Shown in pieces: positions 8,160-19,373 of a stretch of 64,000 bases of DNA. How positions within the stretch are numbered: position 1 is the stretch's first letter; each line of letters opens with the position of its first letter. Source of the DNA: Schauerella fraxinea (lineage in GTDB: Bacteria > Pseudomonadota > Gammaproteobacteria > Burkholderiales > Burkholderiaceae_B); the NCBI GenBank assembly GCA_030849965.1, contig JAVDKL010000001.1, forward strand, positions 3,330,554 through 3,394,553, read 5' to 3'. The position numbers and the translations under genes were made by a program. The notes beneath the pieces are model-generated. The model did no database searches, was not told the origin of the DNA, and worked only from the letters and a program-made list of their open reading frames with translations.

Positions 8160-11100
8160 TCAGGCGGCGATTTTCTGCGGATTGGCCGCACGCCACATTT
8201 CACCCAACGCGCGACGGTATTCCGTCGGCATCACTTTGACGAACTTGCCGCGCGCCGTTTCCCAGTCGCCCAGGATTTCACGCGCCCGGAAGCTGCCGGT
8301 GTAGCGGAAATGATCTTCGATCAAGCGGTACAGAATGGCTTCGTCGGTCTCGCGTTCGCCGCCGCGTTGCGCGCTGTGCCAGCCTTCGCGGTTGTCTTGC
8401 GACTCCTGCTCGGTGCGGGGTGCCACGCCTTCGAGTTCGACCATCGACAGATTGCAGTTGTGACGCATCTGGCGCTCGGGATCCCACACGTATGCCACGC
8501 CGCCGGACATGCCCGCGGCGAAGTTGCGGCCCGTGGCGCCGAGCACCACGACCGTGCCGCCCGTCATGTATTCGCAGCCGTGATCGCCCGTACCCTCGAC
8601 GACGGCCGCCGCCCCCGAGTTGCGCACGGCGAAGCGTTCGCCGGCTACGCCATTGAAGAACGCTTCGCCCGCCAAGGCACCGTAGAGCACCGTGTTGCCT
8701 GAGATGATGTGCTCGGGACCGAAGCCGCGGAAGTCGTTGGGCGAGCGCACGATGATGCGGCCGCCCGACAAGCCTTTGCCGACGTAATCGTTGCCTTCGC
8801 CCACCAGATCGAGGGTGATGCCATGCGCGAGGAACGCGCCGAAGCTCTGACCGGCGGTGCCGTTCAACTGAATGTGAATGGTGTCGTCGGGCAAGCCGTC
8901 ATGGCCGTAGCGCGAAGCCACCGCGCCCGACAGCATGCCGCCGACGGTACGGTTGCGGTTGCGCACCGGCGTGATGAACGAGACCTTTTCGCCGCGTTCG
9001 ATCGCCGGCTTGCAGCGCTCAATCAGTTGCAGATCCAATGCATTGGCCAGGCCATGATCCTGCGTTTCGACTTGCCGTACCGGCGTATCGGATTCGGCTT
9101 GGTAGAACACGCGCGAGAAATCCAGACCGCTCGCCTTCCAGTGCTCGATGCTTTGGCGGGTATCGAGCAGATCGGCGCGGCCGATCAGGTCGTCGAACTT
9201 GCGAATGCCCAGTTGCGCCATGATTTCGCGCACTTCTTCGGCGATGAAGAAGAAGTAATTGACCACGTGCTCGGGCTTGCCCTGGAATTTCTTGCGCAAG
9301 ATCGGATCTTGCGTGGCCACGCCCACCGGGCAGGTGTTCAGGTGGCATTTGCGCATCATGATGCAGCCTTCGACCACCAAGGGCGCGGTCGCGAAACCGA
9401 ACTCGTCGGCACCCAGCAGGGCACCGATCACCACGTCGCGGCCGGTTTTCATCTGACCGTCGGCCTGCACGCGAATCCGGCTGCGCAGGCGGTTGAGCAC
9501 CAGCGTCTGCTGGGTTTCGGCCAGGCCCAGTTCCCAGGGCGTGCCCACGTGCTTGATCGACGACACGGGCGAGGCGCCCGTACCGCCGTCGTGACCGGCG
9601 ATCACAACGTGATCCGCCTTGGCCTTGGCCACCCCGGCGGCCACCGTGCCCACGCCCACTTCGGATACGAGCTTGACCGAAATCGAGGCGCGGCTGTTGA
9701 CGTTTTTCAGATCGTGAATGAGCTGCGCCAGATCTTCGATCGAATAGATGTCGTGGTGCGGCGGAGGCGAAATCAGGCCCACGCCCGGCACCGAGTAACG
9801 CAGCTTGGCGATGTAGTCGGTGACCTTGTGGCCCGGCAACTGACCGCCTTCGCCCGGCTTGGCACCTTGCGCCATCTTGATCTGGATCTGATCGGCACTG
9901 GTGAGGTATTCGGCGGAGACGCCGAAACGGCCCGATGCCACTTGCTTGATCTTGGAGCGCATCGAATCGCCCGCCATCAGCGGCACGTCGGCCTCGATGC
10001 GGTCGCTGCCCAAGACGGAGGCGAGCGTATCGCCGTCCTTGATGGTGCTCTTGCCTTCGCGCATTTCATCGCGGTAGCGGGCCTCGTCTTCGCCGCCTTC
10101 GCCGGTATTGGATTTGCCGCCGATGCGGTTCATGGCCACGGCCAGCACCGAGTGTGCTTCGGTGGAAATCGAACCCAGCGACATGGCGCCGGTGGCGAAG
10201 CGCTTGACGATGTCTTTCGCCGATTCGACCTCGTCGAGCGGAATGGCGCGCGTGGGATCGAACTTGAACTCGAACAGACCGCGCAGCGTCATGTGACGGC
10301 GGCTTTGGTCGTTGATGAGCTGAGCGTACTCTTTATAGGTGCGGTAGTTGTTGGCGCGCGTGGCGTGCTGCAACTTGGCGATCGAGTCGGGCGTCCACAT
10401 GTGCTCTTCGCCCCGCACGCGGAAGGCGTACTCGCCGCCCGCGTCCAGATCGTTGGCCAGCACGGGATCGGCGCTGAAAGCGGCCCGGTGCGCGCGCAGT
10501 GCTTCTTCGGCCACCTGGAAGATGTCGATGCCTTCGATGTTGGTCGAGGTGCCGGTGAAGTACTTGTCGATCAGCGCGCTTTGCAGGCCCACCGCTTCGA
10601 AGATCTGTGCGCCCGTGTACGACATGTAGGTCGAGATGCCCATCTTGGACATGACCTTGTTCAAGCCCTTGCCGACCGCCTTGATGTAGTTCTTGACGGC
10701 CTTTTCGGGATCCGCCATCTCGGCCAGCGATTGCAGCGCGAGGTAGGGGTGGATGGCTTCGGCGCCGAAGCCGCCCAGGAGCGCGAAGTGGTGCACTTCG
10801 CGGGCCGAACCGGTTTCGACGATCAGGCCCGTATTGGTGCGCAGGCCCGCGCGGATCAGATGCTGGTGCACGGCCGAGGTGGCCAGGAGCGCCGGTATCG
10901 CCACACGCTCGCTGTCGATCAGGCGGTCCGACACGATCAGGATGTTGTAGCCGCTTTGCACCGCGTCGACGGCACGCGAGCACAGGGCGGCCACATGCGC
11001 CTCGATACCTTCCGAACCCCAGGCGGCGGGGTAGGTGATGTCGAGTTCGTGGCTGCGGAATTTATAGCTGGTGACTTGTTCGATGTCGCGGATCTGCGCC

Positions 11101-12893
11101 ATCGCGGCCACGTCGAGCACCGGCTGCGCGACTTCGAGGCGCAGCGGCGGGTTGACGTTGTTGATGTCCAGCAGGTTGGGCTTGGGGCCGATGAACGACA
11201 CCAGCGACATGACCATCTGCTCGCGGATCGGATCGATCGGCGGGTTGGTCACCTGGGCAAACATTTGGCGGAAGTAGTTGTAGAAAGGCTTCGGACGATT
11301 GGACAGCACGGCCAGCGGCGCGTCGTTGCCCATCGATCCGATGACTTCTTCGCCCGATTGCGCCATCGGCTCGAGAATGAACTTGTAGTCTTCCTGCGTC
11401 CAGCCAAAGGCCTGCTGGCGATCCAGGAGCGACACGCTCGACCGGGTGGGGTCGGGCGCTTGCGACGTCGGCGCGGGCAGGCTTTCCAGCTTGATGCGCA
11501 ACCGCTCGATCCATTGGCGGTACGGGCGCGTATTGGCCAACTGTGCCTTGATATCGGCGTCTTCGATGATGCGGCCGAGTTCCAGGTCGATCAGGAACAT
11601 CTTGCCCGGCTGCAGGCGCCACTTCTTGACGATGCGGTGCTCAGGCACGCTGAGCGTCCCGGCTTCCGACGCCAGAATGACCAGGTCGTCGTCGGTAATG
11701 AGATAGCGGGCGGGGCGCAAGCCATTACGGTCCAGCGTGGCGCCGATCTGGCGGCCATCGGTAAACGCAACGGCGGCCGGGCCGTCCCACGGCTCCATCA
11801 TGGCAGCGTGGTATTCGTAGAAGGCGCGGCGGCTTTCGTCCATCTGCGCATGCTGCTCCCAGGCTTCGGGAATCATCATCATCATCGCGTGGGCGAGCGA
11901 ATAGCCGGAATTGACCAGCAGTTCGAGGCAGTTGTCGAACGTTGCCGTATCGGACTGGCCTTCATATACGATGGGGTACAGCTTTTTGAGATCGTCGCCC
12001 AAGACCGCCGACTGCATCATGCCTTCACGGGCGCGCAGCCAGTTGAAGTTGCCCTTCACCGTATTGATTTCGCCGTTGTGCGCGATCATGCGGTACGGGT
12101 GAGCGAGCGGCCACGCCGGGAATGTATTGGTCGAGAAACGCTGGTGCACGAGTGCCACGGCGCTGATCGTGCGCGTATCGGCCAGGTCGCGGTAATAGCG
12201 GCCCACCTGGTCGGCGAGCAACAAGCCCTTGTACACCACGGTGCGCACCGATGCCGACGGCACGAAATATTCTTTGCCGTGCGCGAGCTTCATCGCCTGG
12301 ATGGCGTGGCTGGCGGTTTTGCGGATGACATACAGCTTGCGCTCCAACGCATCCGGCACCATCACGTTGGCGCCACGGCCGATGAACAACTGGCGAATCA
12401 CCGGCTCGCAATCGCGCACGGTGGGGGACATCGGCATCTCGCGGTCGATCGGCACGTCGCGCCAGCCCAGCACCACTTGGCCCTCAGCGCGCACGGCGCG
12501 TTCGAGTTCCTGCTCGCACGCCAGACGCGAGGCGGTTTCCTTCGGCAGGAACACCATCGCCACACCGTATTCGCCGGGCGGCGGCAGACGCACGTCTTGC
12601 GCGGTCATTTCTTCGCGGTACAGCGCGTCGGGAATCTGAATCAGAATACCCGCGCCGTCGCCCATCAGCTTATCGGCGCCCACGGCGCCCCGATGGTCGA
12701 GGTTTTCGAGAATCTTCAGCCCTTGCTGAACGATCGCATGCGTTTTGCGGCCCTTGATGTGGGCGACAAAACCGACGCCGCAGCCATCGTGCTCGTTTTT
12801 CGGGTGATAAAGCCCTTGCGCGCGCGGCGCCAGACCGATGCGCGTGGCATCGATGGGGGCGGCGACAACAGGACTACAGGAATCTTTGGACAT
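8160..12893 (-). CDS. gltB: Glutamate synthase large subunit
   Basis: This 1577-residue enzyme has an N-terminal class II amidotransferase domain whose nucleophile is Cys38 (in HDGCGVGF), so a roughly 37-residue propeptide is expected to be removed. It continues with the central and FMN-binding synthase domains and the 3Fe-4S cysteine pattern in [15 protein letters not shown]. The C-terminal GXGXG beta-helix domain carries repeated motifs around the TGGTVVVLG segment. With GltD it makes two glutamates from glutamine and 2-oxoglutarate. The ribosome-binding site CGGAG is 7 bases upstream. Length is normal (about 1,500-1,580). Confidence 0.97.
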   Translation of the reverse strand: MSKDSCSPVVAAPIDATRIGLAPRAQGLYHPKNEHDGCGVGFVAHIKGRKTHAIVQQGLKILENLDHRGAVGADKLMGDGAGILIQIPDALYREEMTAQDVRLPPPGEYGVAMVFLPKETASRLACEQELERAVRAEGQVVLGWRDVPIDREMPMSPTVRDCEPVIRQLFIGRGANVMVPDALERKLYVIRKTASHAIQAMKLAHGKEYFVPSASVRTVVYKGLLLADQVGRYYRDLADTRTISAVALVHQRFSTNTFPAWPLAHPYRMIAHNGEINTVKGNFNWLRAREGMMQSAVLGDDLKKLYPIVYEGQSDTATFDNCLELLVNSGYSLAHAMMMMIPEAWEQHAQMDESRRAFYEYHAAMMEPWDGPAAVAFTDGRQIGATLDRNGLRPARYLITDDDLVILASEAGTLSVPEHRIVKKWRLQPGKMFLIDLELGRIIEDADIKAQLANTRPYRQWIERLRIKLESLPAPTSQAPDPTRSSVSLLDRQQAFGWTQEDYKFILEPMAQSGEEVIGSMGNDAPLAVLSNRPKPFYNYFRQMFAQVTNPPIDPIREQMVMSLVSFIGPKPNLLDINNVNPPLRLEVAQPVLDVAAMAQIRDIEQVTSYKFRSHELDITYPAAWGSEGIEAHVAALCSRAVDAVQSGYNILIVSDRLIDSERVAIPALLATSAVHQHLIRAGLRTNTGLIVETGSAREVHHFALLGGFGAEAIHPYLALQSLAEMADPEKAVKNYIKAVGKGLNKVMSKMGISTYMSYTGAQIFEAVGLQSALIDKYFTGTSTNIEGIDIFQVAEEALRAHRAAFSADPVLANDLDAGGEYAFRVRGEEHMWTPDSIAKLQHATRANNYRTYKEYAQLINDQSRRHMTLRGLFEFKFDPTRAIPLDEVESAKDIVKRFATGAMSLGSISTEAHSVLAVAMNRIGGKSNTGEGGEDEARYRDEMREGKSTIKDGDTLASVLGSDRIEADVPLMAGDSMRSKIKQVASGRFGVSAEYLTSADQIQIKMAQGAKPGEGGQLPGHKVTDYIAKLRYSVPGVGLISPPPHHDIYSIEDLAQLIHDLKNVNSRASISVKLVSEVGVGTVAAGVAKAKADHVVIAGHDGGTGASPVSSIKHVGTPWELGLAETQQTLVLNRLRSRIRVQADGQMKTGRDVVIGALLGADEFGFATAPLVVEGCIMMRKCHLNTCPVGVATQDPILRKKFQGKPEHVVNYFFFIAEEVREIMAQLGIRKFDDLIGRADLLDTRQSIEHWKASGLDFSRVFYQAESDTPVRQVETQDHGLANALDLQLIERCKPAIERGEKVSFITPVRNRNRTVGGMLSGAVASRYGHDGLPDDTIHIQLNGTAGQSFGAFLAHGITLDLVGEGNDYVGKGLSGGRIIVRSPNDFRGFGPEHIISGNTVLYGALAGEAFFNGVAGERFAVRNSGAAAVVEGTGDHGCEYMTGGTVVVLGATGRNFAAGMSGGVAYVWDPERQMRHNCNLSMVELEGVAPRTEQESQDNREGWHSAQRGGERETDEAILYRLIEDHFRYTGSFRAREILGDWETARGKFVKVMPTEYRRALGEMWRAANPQKIAA

Positions 12894-13363
12894 AGCGATC
12901 TCCGCTGGGCGGGGTACGGGAATGGTGCAGTGCAGGGGGCAACAATAATCCCAGCTTTTCCCTCACGCAAGCACAATAAACGGGGTGTGACCCCAATTTA
13001 ATATTCTGTCTTTGCCTCAGTGCAATAATGGGGACGTATCGATTAAGGCATTGTCATCGACAGGGTTTACGGCCAGGGAGTGGCCGCGCCCCGCGCCCGA
13101 CCTGCTTCTGTTGTCAGGCATCGATCGCCATTTGGGTTGATCGCATTTCTCCATCGATGGCGGGGCGGGAAGCGTCTGCTGGTGAGTGAGGCGACATCCG
13201 TGCCGGGCACGGCAGACAAACGGTGAGGCGATCCGCGCAGCGGCGAGAGGAGGCCGGCCCCCCGGAAAAGCTCAGGAAAGGGCGCGACAGCGCAATGCTG
13301 CAGTAGGCAGCACAATGCTTCGTTAGAGAGAACGTGCCCGGAAACGCCGAAAGCGCCCGGCCT
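12894..13363. other. 470-base intergenic region: gltB leader/promoter and a REP-like palindrome
   Basis: No convincing gene is seen here. Close to gltB on the minus strand there is a plausible sigma-70 pair (TTGCAC, 16 bases, TATTAA, at about 12998-13026) and a weaker one nearer the gene. A GGGGT-GTG-ACCCC palindrome lies at 12982-12994, within the presumed gltB leader; it is followed on the minus strand by GTTTATTG and could act as an attenuator hairpin or be a REP-type repeat. The rest, up to the degenerate transposase gene, is GC-rich with short inverted repeats and no frame with coding character. Confidence 0.5.
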
Positions 13364-14074
13364 TCAGGCCGCAGGCAAATCGGTCGGTGGCTTCTTTGGG
13401 GGACGGCCGCGGCGGCCAGGGGCCACGCGGCGGCTGGCCACATGTGAGAGGCCGTCGATGAACGCCGCGCTCCCCAAGGCCCACTGCCCGAGCACCGCCT
13501 GATCGATGCGCGCCAGATCGCCGCGCGACAGGCCTTCGGCCAAGCGACGGCGATAGTTGGCCTGGCGGTCGAACGGGGTGTTGCCGCAGGCCCAGTAGTC
13601 GGCGTGATCGGCCAGCCAGTGCGACGCGCTGTGGAGGCCGCCGGTATGGCCGGCGGCCGACGACCAGGGCCAGTTCTCGGGGTCGTGCGGCGGCTGGGCT
13701 CGCGCCGGAAAGGTTTCGAGCCAGACCAGTGCGGGCAGCACCCATGTGCCGGGCTCGATCAACGCCGAACGGTACCGCCCCGCAAACACCCGCCCGCTGC
13801 GCAGCCGGGCCGCCAGATTGCGCCCCAACGTTTGCATGAGGCGCGGCAAGCCGTCTTCGTCGGTAGGCGTTGCCAGCAGCAAGATGCGATCGGTGGCGAG
13901 CAGCCAACCATGCACCGCCACCTTATGCTTGGCGCCGGCCTCGCCCAACCAACCCATCAGCGGGTTGAGCACATCGGCCGGCGTGGGCTGCGAGGCCGTG
14001 GCCAACGGATGCACAAAATTGGCTTGCACCAATTGCGGGAGTCCGGGGGCGTAGAGGCGTGGCAGGCGTGCCAT
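13364..14074 (-). CDS. RAYT/IS200-type transposase relative with degenerate catalytic motifs
   Basis: The 236-residue protein starts MARLPRLYAPGLPQLVQ, the hallmark start of REP-associated tyrosine transposases. It keeps the FAGRYRSALI segment, the ENWPWSS segment and the C-terminal GRRGRPPKK tail. However, the metal-binding HUH motif (normally NHVHLLL) reads TDRILLL, and the region that should carry the catalytic tyrosine (normally RYGRxGxLWxGR) reads ARLRSGRVFAGR. So the fold is recognisable but strand-transfer chemistry should be lost; it may be a domesticated DNA-binding protein or a decaying gene. The start is chosen because it begins at the family's conserved motif. It lies divergently from adhC. 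Confidence 0.75.
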   Translation of the reverse strand: MARLPRLYAPGLPQLVQANFVHPLATASQPTPADVLNPLMGWLGEAGAKHKVAVHGWLLATDRILLLATPTDEDGLPRLMQTLGRNLAARLRSGRVFAGRYRSALIEPGTWVLPALVWLETFPARAQPPHDPENWPWSSAAGHTGGLHSASHWLADHADYWACGNTPFDRQANYRRRLAEGLSRGDLARIDQAVLGQWALGSAAFIDGLSHVASRRVAPGRRGRPPKKPPTDLPAA

Positions 14075-14124
14075 GATGGGTGTGGGCTGAGAGTGCTGAC
14101 GACCGAAGCCGTGACGGCGCAGGT

Positions 14125-14144
14125 TAACATTGAGCGCAATGTTA
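14125..14144. promoter_or_regulatory. Candidate operator upstream of adhC-fghA
   Basis: A perfect dyad, TAACATTG-AGCG-CAATGTTA, lies 58 bases before the adhC start and between two divergent genes. The length and symmetry suit a dimeric repressor or activator for formaldehyde-responsive control. No regulator gene is adjacent, and the binding protein is not identified. Confidence 0.4.
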
Positions 14145-14202
14145 CTGCTGTATTTTCCATCTCGGACAGTTGGTATGAACCCCCCCATTTGCAGGAGACC
14201 TC

Positions 14203-15308
<1,106 letters not shown>

Positions 15309-15309
<1 letters not shown>

Positions 15310-16172
15310 TGGCGACGGCTCTGGAGCAGGTGAGCGCCCACCGCTGTCATGGTGGCTGGCAGCGCTTTTATCGTCACGACTCGGCCGAGATCGGCCTGCC
15401 GATGCGGTTTTCGGTATTCGTGCCCCCGCAGGCGGCTAACGGCCCGGTGCCGGCGCTGGTGTATCTGGCCGGGCTCACGTGCACCGAGGAAACCTTCGCG
15501 ATCAAGGGCGGCGCACAGCGTCTGGCGGCCGAATTGGGCATCATGCTGATCGCGCCGGATACCAGTCCGCGCGGGGCCAATGTGCCGGGTGAAGACGACG
15601 CCTGGGATTTCGGCACCGGCGCCGGTTTCTACCTCGACGCGACGACCGATCAGTGGAAGCAGCACTACCGGATGTTCAGCTACATCACCTCCGAGCTGCA
15701 CGGCATCGCATGCGACACCCTTGGCGCGGATCCGGCCCGGATCGGTATCTTCGGCCATTCGATGGGCGGCCACGGGGCGTTGACCTTGGCGCTGCGCACA
15801 AACGGCCAGTACCGGTCGGTGTCGGCGTTTGCGCCGATTGCCGCACCCAGCCAGTGCCCGTGGGGCGAAAAGGCGTTCGGCGGCTATCTGGGCGACGAGC
15901 GCACGGCGTGGGCGGAATACGATGCGACGGCGCTTATCGAAAACGCCGGCCGGGCGGTGTATCCGGACGGCATTCTGATCGACCAAGGGGAAGCCGACCA
16001 GTTCTTGCCGACGCAACTGCATCCGGACACGTTCGCGGCCGCCTGCGCGACTGCCGGCCAGCCGCTTACGTTGCGCCGTCATGCGGATTACGACCACGGC
16101 TACTACTTCATCTCTACCTTCATGGATGATCACATCCGCTTTCATGCGGAGCGTCTTGGGGTAACCGCCTGA
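15309..16172 (+). CDS. fghA: S-formylglutathione hydrolase
   Basis: This 287-residue esterase D family hydrolase releases formate and glutathione from S-formylglutathione. The catalytic triad is visible: Ser in GHSMGGHGAL, Asp in DQGEADQFL and His in YDHGYYF. Its ATG shares one base with the frmA stop (TGATG), so the two are translationally coupled and form a complete glutathione-dependent formaldehyde detoxification pair. An extra upstream TTG is in frame but is not needed. Confidence 0.96.
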
Positions 16173-16212
16173 CCTATACTGACCGGCCAGTCATCCCTCG
16201 GAGTGTCAGTCG

Positions 16213-16902
16213 GTGATCAACGGTCTTGCGCCTTACCTGTGGGTCGTCCTGGCAGCGGCCATCGTGTTTCTGCCGGGGTTGCTGATGCTGTTCGGGCGTG
16301 GCGGTCCGCGCGATGCGACCGGCCGTAAAACGTTCCGGTTTCGGCCGATACGGCGTTTTATCGGTCTGTTGTTGCTGGCGCTGGGCGGCGTGTGTCTGCT
16401 GCTGGCGCTGTCGATCTTCCAGTTTCTGCGACTCACCGACGATGCCCCTGTCGCCCAGGTCGTTCTGAAGGAAGACGGGCCGCAGCGATACACCCTTACC
16501 GCTACCGTGCCGCACGTCGGCGCGCGCGACTACGCAATCGCCGGCGACCAGTGGCAGATCGAAGGCCGGGTGTTGCGCTGGCGCCTGCCGGCGCTGATGG
16601 CCGGCTTGCCGCCGCTGTATCGCCTGGAGCGGGTGTCTGGCCGTTATAGCGATATCGAGCAGGAACGAACCGGCGCGCGTACGGTCTATCCGCTGGATGA
16701 CTGGACGGTGCCTGATCTGGCAACGCTGCGCCGGCGGTTCCCGAACTGGCTGCCTTTCGTGGACGTGGTGTTTGGAAGTGGGGCCTATATGCCGATGTTC
16801 GATGGGGCCCGCTACCAGGTCTTCATGGATCCGCGTGGCGCCCTGTTCGTGCGTCCTGCCGACGACGCCACCAAGTTCAGGTTGGTTCAGCACGGGTTTT
16901 GA
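16213..16902 (+). CDS. Conserved membrane protein of unknown function
   Basis: This 229-residue protein starts at GTG with GGAG nine bases upstream. It has two N-terminal membrane helices (about residues 7-27 and 48-72), then a roughly 150-residue soluble part with an R-rich turn and no motif I recognise. Homologues appear in this position in related genomes and have sometimes been labelled multidrug transporters, but the topology (two helices only) does not support an efflux pump. It follows fghA by 40 bases and may be co-transcribed. Confidence 0.75.
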   Translation: MINGLAPYLWVVLAAAIVFLPGLLMLFGRGGPRDATGRKTFRFRPIRRFIGLLLLALGGVCLLLALSIFQFLRLTDDAPVAQVVLKEDGPQRYTLTATVPHVGARDYAIAGDQWQIEGRVLRWRLPALMAGLPPLYRLERVSGRYSDIEQERTGARTVYPLDDWTVPDLATLRRRFPNWLPFVDVVFGSGAYMPMFDGARYQVFMDPRGALFVRPADDATKFRLVQHGF

Positions 16903-17091
16903 TGCTGGAGAGGTTTGAGGCAGGCACAGGCGATGCAGCGCACAGGTTGCACCAGTGTCGCCAGTGGTCCTGGGTTCCTGCTCTCCGTTGCCCCCTGGGT
17001 CCTTGCTCTGCGTGACGCGTCAGATCGGTAACATTTAGCTCAGTCTATGCGTTGCCAAAGTGTGAACTTTTGGTGCGGCGCAACGGTCGTA

Positions 17092-17118
17092 TTAGCACTC
17101 ACAATTGCGGAGTGCTAA
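17092..17118 (+). promoter_or_regulatory. CIRCE element (HrcA operator) upstream of rpoH
   Basis: The sequence TTAGCACTC, nine bases, GAGTGCTAA is an exact match to the CIRCE consensus bound by the heat-shock repressor HrcA. It lies 46 bases before the chosen rpoH start (17165), within the promoter/leader region. CIRCE normally sits at groESL or dnaK operons. Here it implies that HrcA represses the gene for the heat-shock sigma factor. I could not assign -35/-10 boxes with confidence. Confidence 0.92.
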
Positions 17119-17164
17119 GATAAACTCAATGAGTACTACAGCTTGCTTTTCGGAGGCTCAAACT

Positions 17165-18049
<885 letters not shown>

Positions 18050-18075
18050 GGCGCGGCGCAGGGTGCACACACATG

Positions 18076-18100
18076 ACGGGGATCCAGGGATCCCCGTTTT
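18076..18100 (+). terminator. Intrinsic terminator of rpoH
   Basis: A perfect 9-base stem ACGGGGATC / GATCCCCGT (18076-18084 with 18089-18097) with a CAGG loop is followed by a short T tract ending at 18100. It is correctly placed 27 bases past the rpoH stop. Confidence 0.85.
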
Positions 18101-18233
18101 GCATGGTGCCTGCCGGATGCGAACAGTCCACCAGCGCTTATGGGTCCTGAATACTGCGCTTCATAAATTGATACACAGTCGGGCCGAAATTTTTCGTCGA
18201 ACGGGAAACTTAACGCCCTCAAGCCCACCTAAC

Positions 18234-18361
18234 TTGATGTGGATAGCGTGTGGTGAGCTTCAGGCTTTGCGCTGCTGTCTTGTCATCCGTCTCGGCTTCT
18301 CCTCTTTCCCCTCCCCTATGAGACGGGTGCTTGCGGGGCCCCTCAGGGGGCCCCGATTTTT
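18234..18361 (+). ncRNA. Candidate small RNA with CU-rich loop and its own terminator
   Basis: Between the rpoH terminator and the convergent phosphodiesterase gene there is no open frame, yet a second strong plus-strand terminator ends at 18360. Upstream of it is a 10-base stem (18284-18293 with 18320-18329, one G-U pair) whose 26-base loop (18294-18319) is almost pure C and U, with UCUCCUCU and CCCCUCCCC stretches. These could pair with Shine-Dalgarno sequences, as in known anti-SD small RNAs. A TTGATG at 18234-18239 could be a -35 box but no good -10 follows, so the 5' end is a guess. An rpoH readthrough 3' UTR is the main alternative. Confidence 0.55.
18334..18360 (+). terminator. Strong intrinsic terminator of the candidate small RNA
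   Basis: A perfect 9-base GC stem CGGGGCCCC / GGGGCCCCG (18334-18342 with 18347-18355) with a TCAG loop is followed by ATTTTTA. The T run is only on the plus strand. It is not needed for rpoH, which already has its own terminator 260 bases earlier. Confidence 0.85.
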
Positions 18362-18420
18362 ATGGGCGCCGCATGTGCGTTGCAGTGCGATAGCCCAGGC
18401 GTTCGCCTAAAAGCCGAGCA

Positions 18421-19200
18421 TCACTTTGCGTTCACGCGCACGACGCTCGTGGCAATCGACCCATCGTCATAAAGCTTGAGCCACCGATAACCCGGTGGCT
18501 GGTCGTCCTGCACGACCTGCCCGTCACGGATCGCGAATTGGAACGACGTGGCCGGGGTGGTGAGCATGCGCATGTTGTCGAGCCGGCAATCGAAGGCTTG
18601 ATGCACATGGCCCCACATCAGCACGCGCGCTTGCCGCCAGGCCGTCAGATGCTGCAGCAGAATGCGGGCATTGCCCAGCATCATGCGGTCGTCGAAACTG
18701 GGGTCGGTCTGCACCGGATTGTGGTGCAGCGCCACGAGGATGTGCCGTTCACCGGCGTCGGCCACAGCGGCGTCCAGTTTCGCAAACTCGATGCCGCTCA
18801 GTCGGCCGCCGCCCTGGCCGGCAATGGTGGAGTCGAGCGTCACGATGCGCCAGTTACCCGCGTCCGTCACACTGGCCGTCCAATCTTTCAAGGTCGCCCG
18901 CAATTGGGCGCCGTCGTCCTTATTGCCGGGCAGCACGCGTATCACTGGCGAGATTGTCCGCACGCGGTCGGCGAAGCGCCGATAGGCAACCTCCGACCCA
19001 TCATGGGCGATATCGCCCGTCACCAGCAGCACGTCCGGCCGATGGCCATCGCGCGCAATCTGCCCGCACACCTGCGCGAGCGTCTGCTCGGGCTGCACGC
19101 CGCGCAGCTCGGCTTGCGCGTCCGCCAGCAGATGGCAGTCGGTGATCTGTACGAGCAATACGGGGGCGCCGGATTCGCGGCGGTGGTCGTCGGCAGCCAC
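18421..19200 (-). CDS. Class III cyclic-AMP phosphodiesterase-like metallophosphoesterase (CpdA-like)
   Basis: This 259-residue calcineurin-like phosphoesterase has the CpdA order of motifs: DCH (metal 1), GDIAHD, LPGNKDD, ALHHNP and GHVHQ. Family members hydrolyse 3',5'-cAMP. The third motif is normally GNHD/E with the histidine acting in catalysis; here it is lysine (AAG codon), so activity may be reduced or altered. GTG at 19200 is the start, backed by GCAGGAG six bases upstream. It is divergent from a cation/proton antiporter with a cyclic-nucleotide-binding-type domain. A terminator-like hairpin lies in its leader. Confidence 0.8.
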   Translation of the reverse strand: MAADDHRRESGAPVLLVQITDCHLLADAQAELRGVQPEQTLAQVCGQIARDGHRPDVLLVTGDIAHDGSEVAYRRFADRVRTISPVIRVLPGNKDDGAQLRATLKDWTASVTDAGNWRIVTLDSTIAGQGGGRLSGIEFAKLDAAVADAGERHILVALHHNPVQTDPSFDDRMMLGNARILLQHLTAWRQARVLMWGHVHQAFDCRLDNMRMLTTPATSFQFAIRDGQVVQDDQPPGYRWLKLYDDGSIATSVVRVNAK

Positions 19201-19239
19201 GCGGGCTCCTGCAAAATGACTCGGGAACGTACGTTACTC

Positions 19240-19275
19240 AAAAAATAGGACGGCGGCGTCGAATCTGCCGCCGTC
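19240..19275 (-). terminator. Terminator-like hairpin in the cpdA-like leader
   Basis: A perfect 9-base inverted repeat (GACGGCGGC at 19249-19257 with GCCGCCGTC at 19267-19275) is followed on the minus strand by CTATTTTTTG. It has the form of an intrinsic terminator reading toward the phosphodiesterase gene, about 40-75 bases before that gene's GTG. It may block minus-strand transcripts from the antiporter side or act as an attenuator. Confidence 0.55.
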
Positions 19276-19373
19276 TGCGTAACGAAACGTGCTGCGCGTG
19301 CAGGGGCGCGCGTAAAAATCCCGTATCCTTGGCTCGGGGATCTCTGTAGCCAGGGAAGGTTGGACACGCGATT

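Noticed and set aside
8709-13001. A 1430-codon open frame on the plus strand across gltB
   Set aside because: It is the mirror of a high-GC, strongly biased gene; its translation is rich in His, Arg and Gln with no domain, while the minus-strand frame is clearly glutamate synthase.
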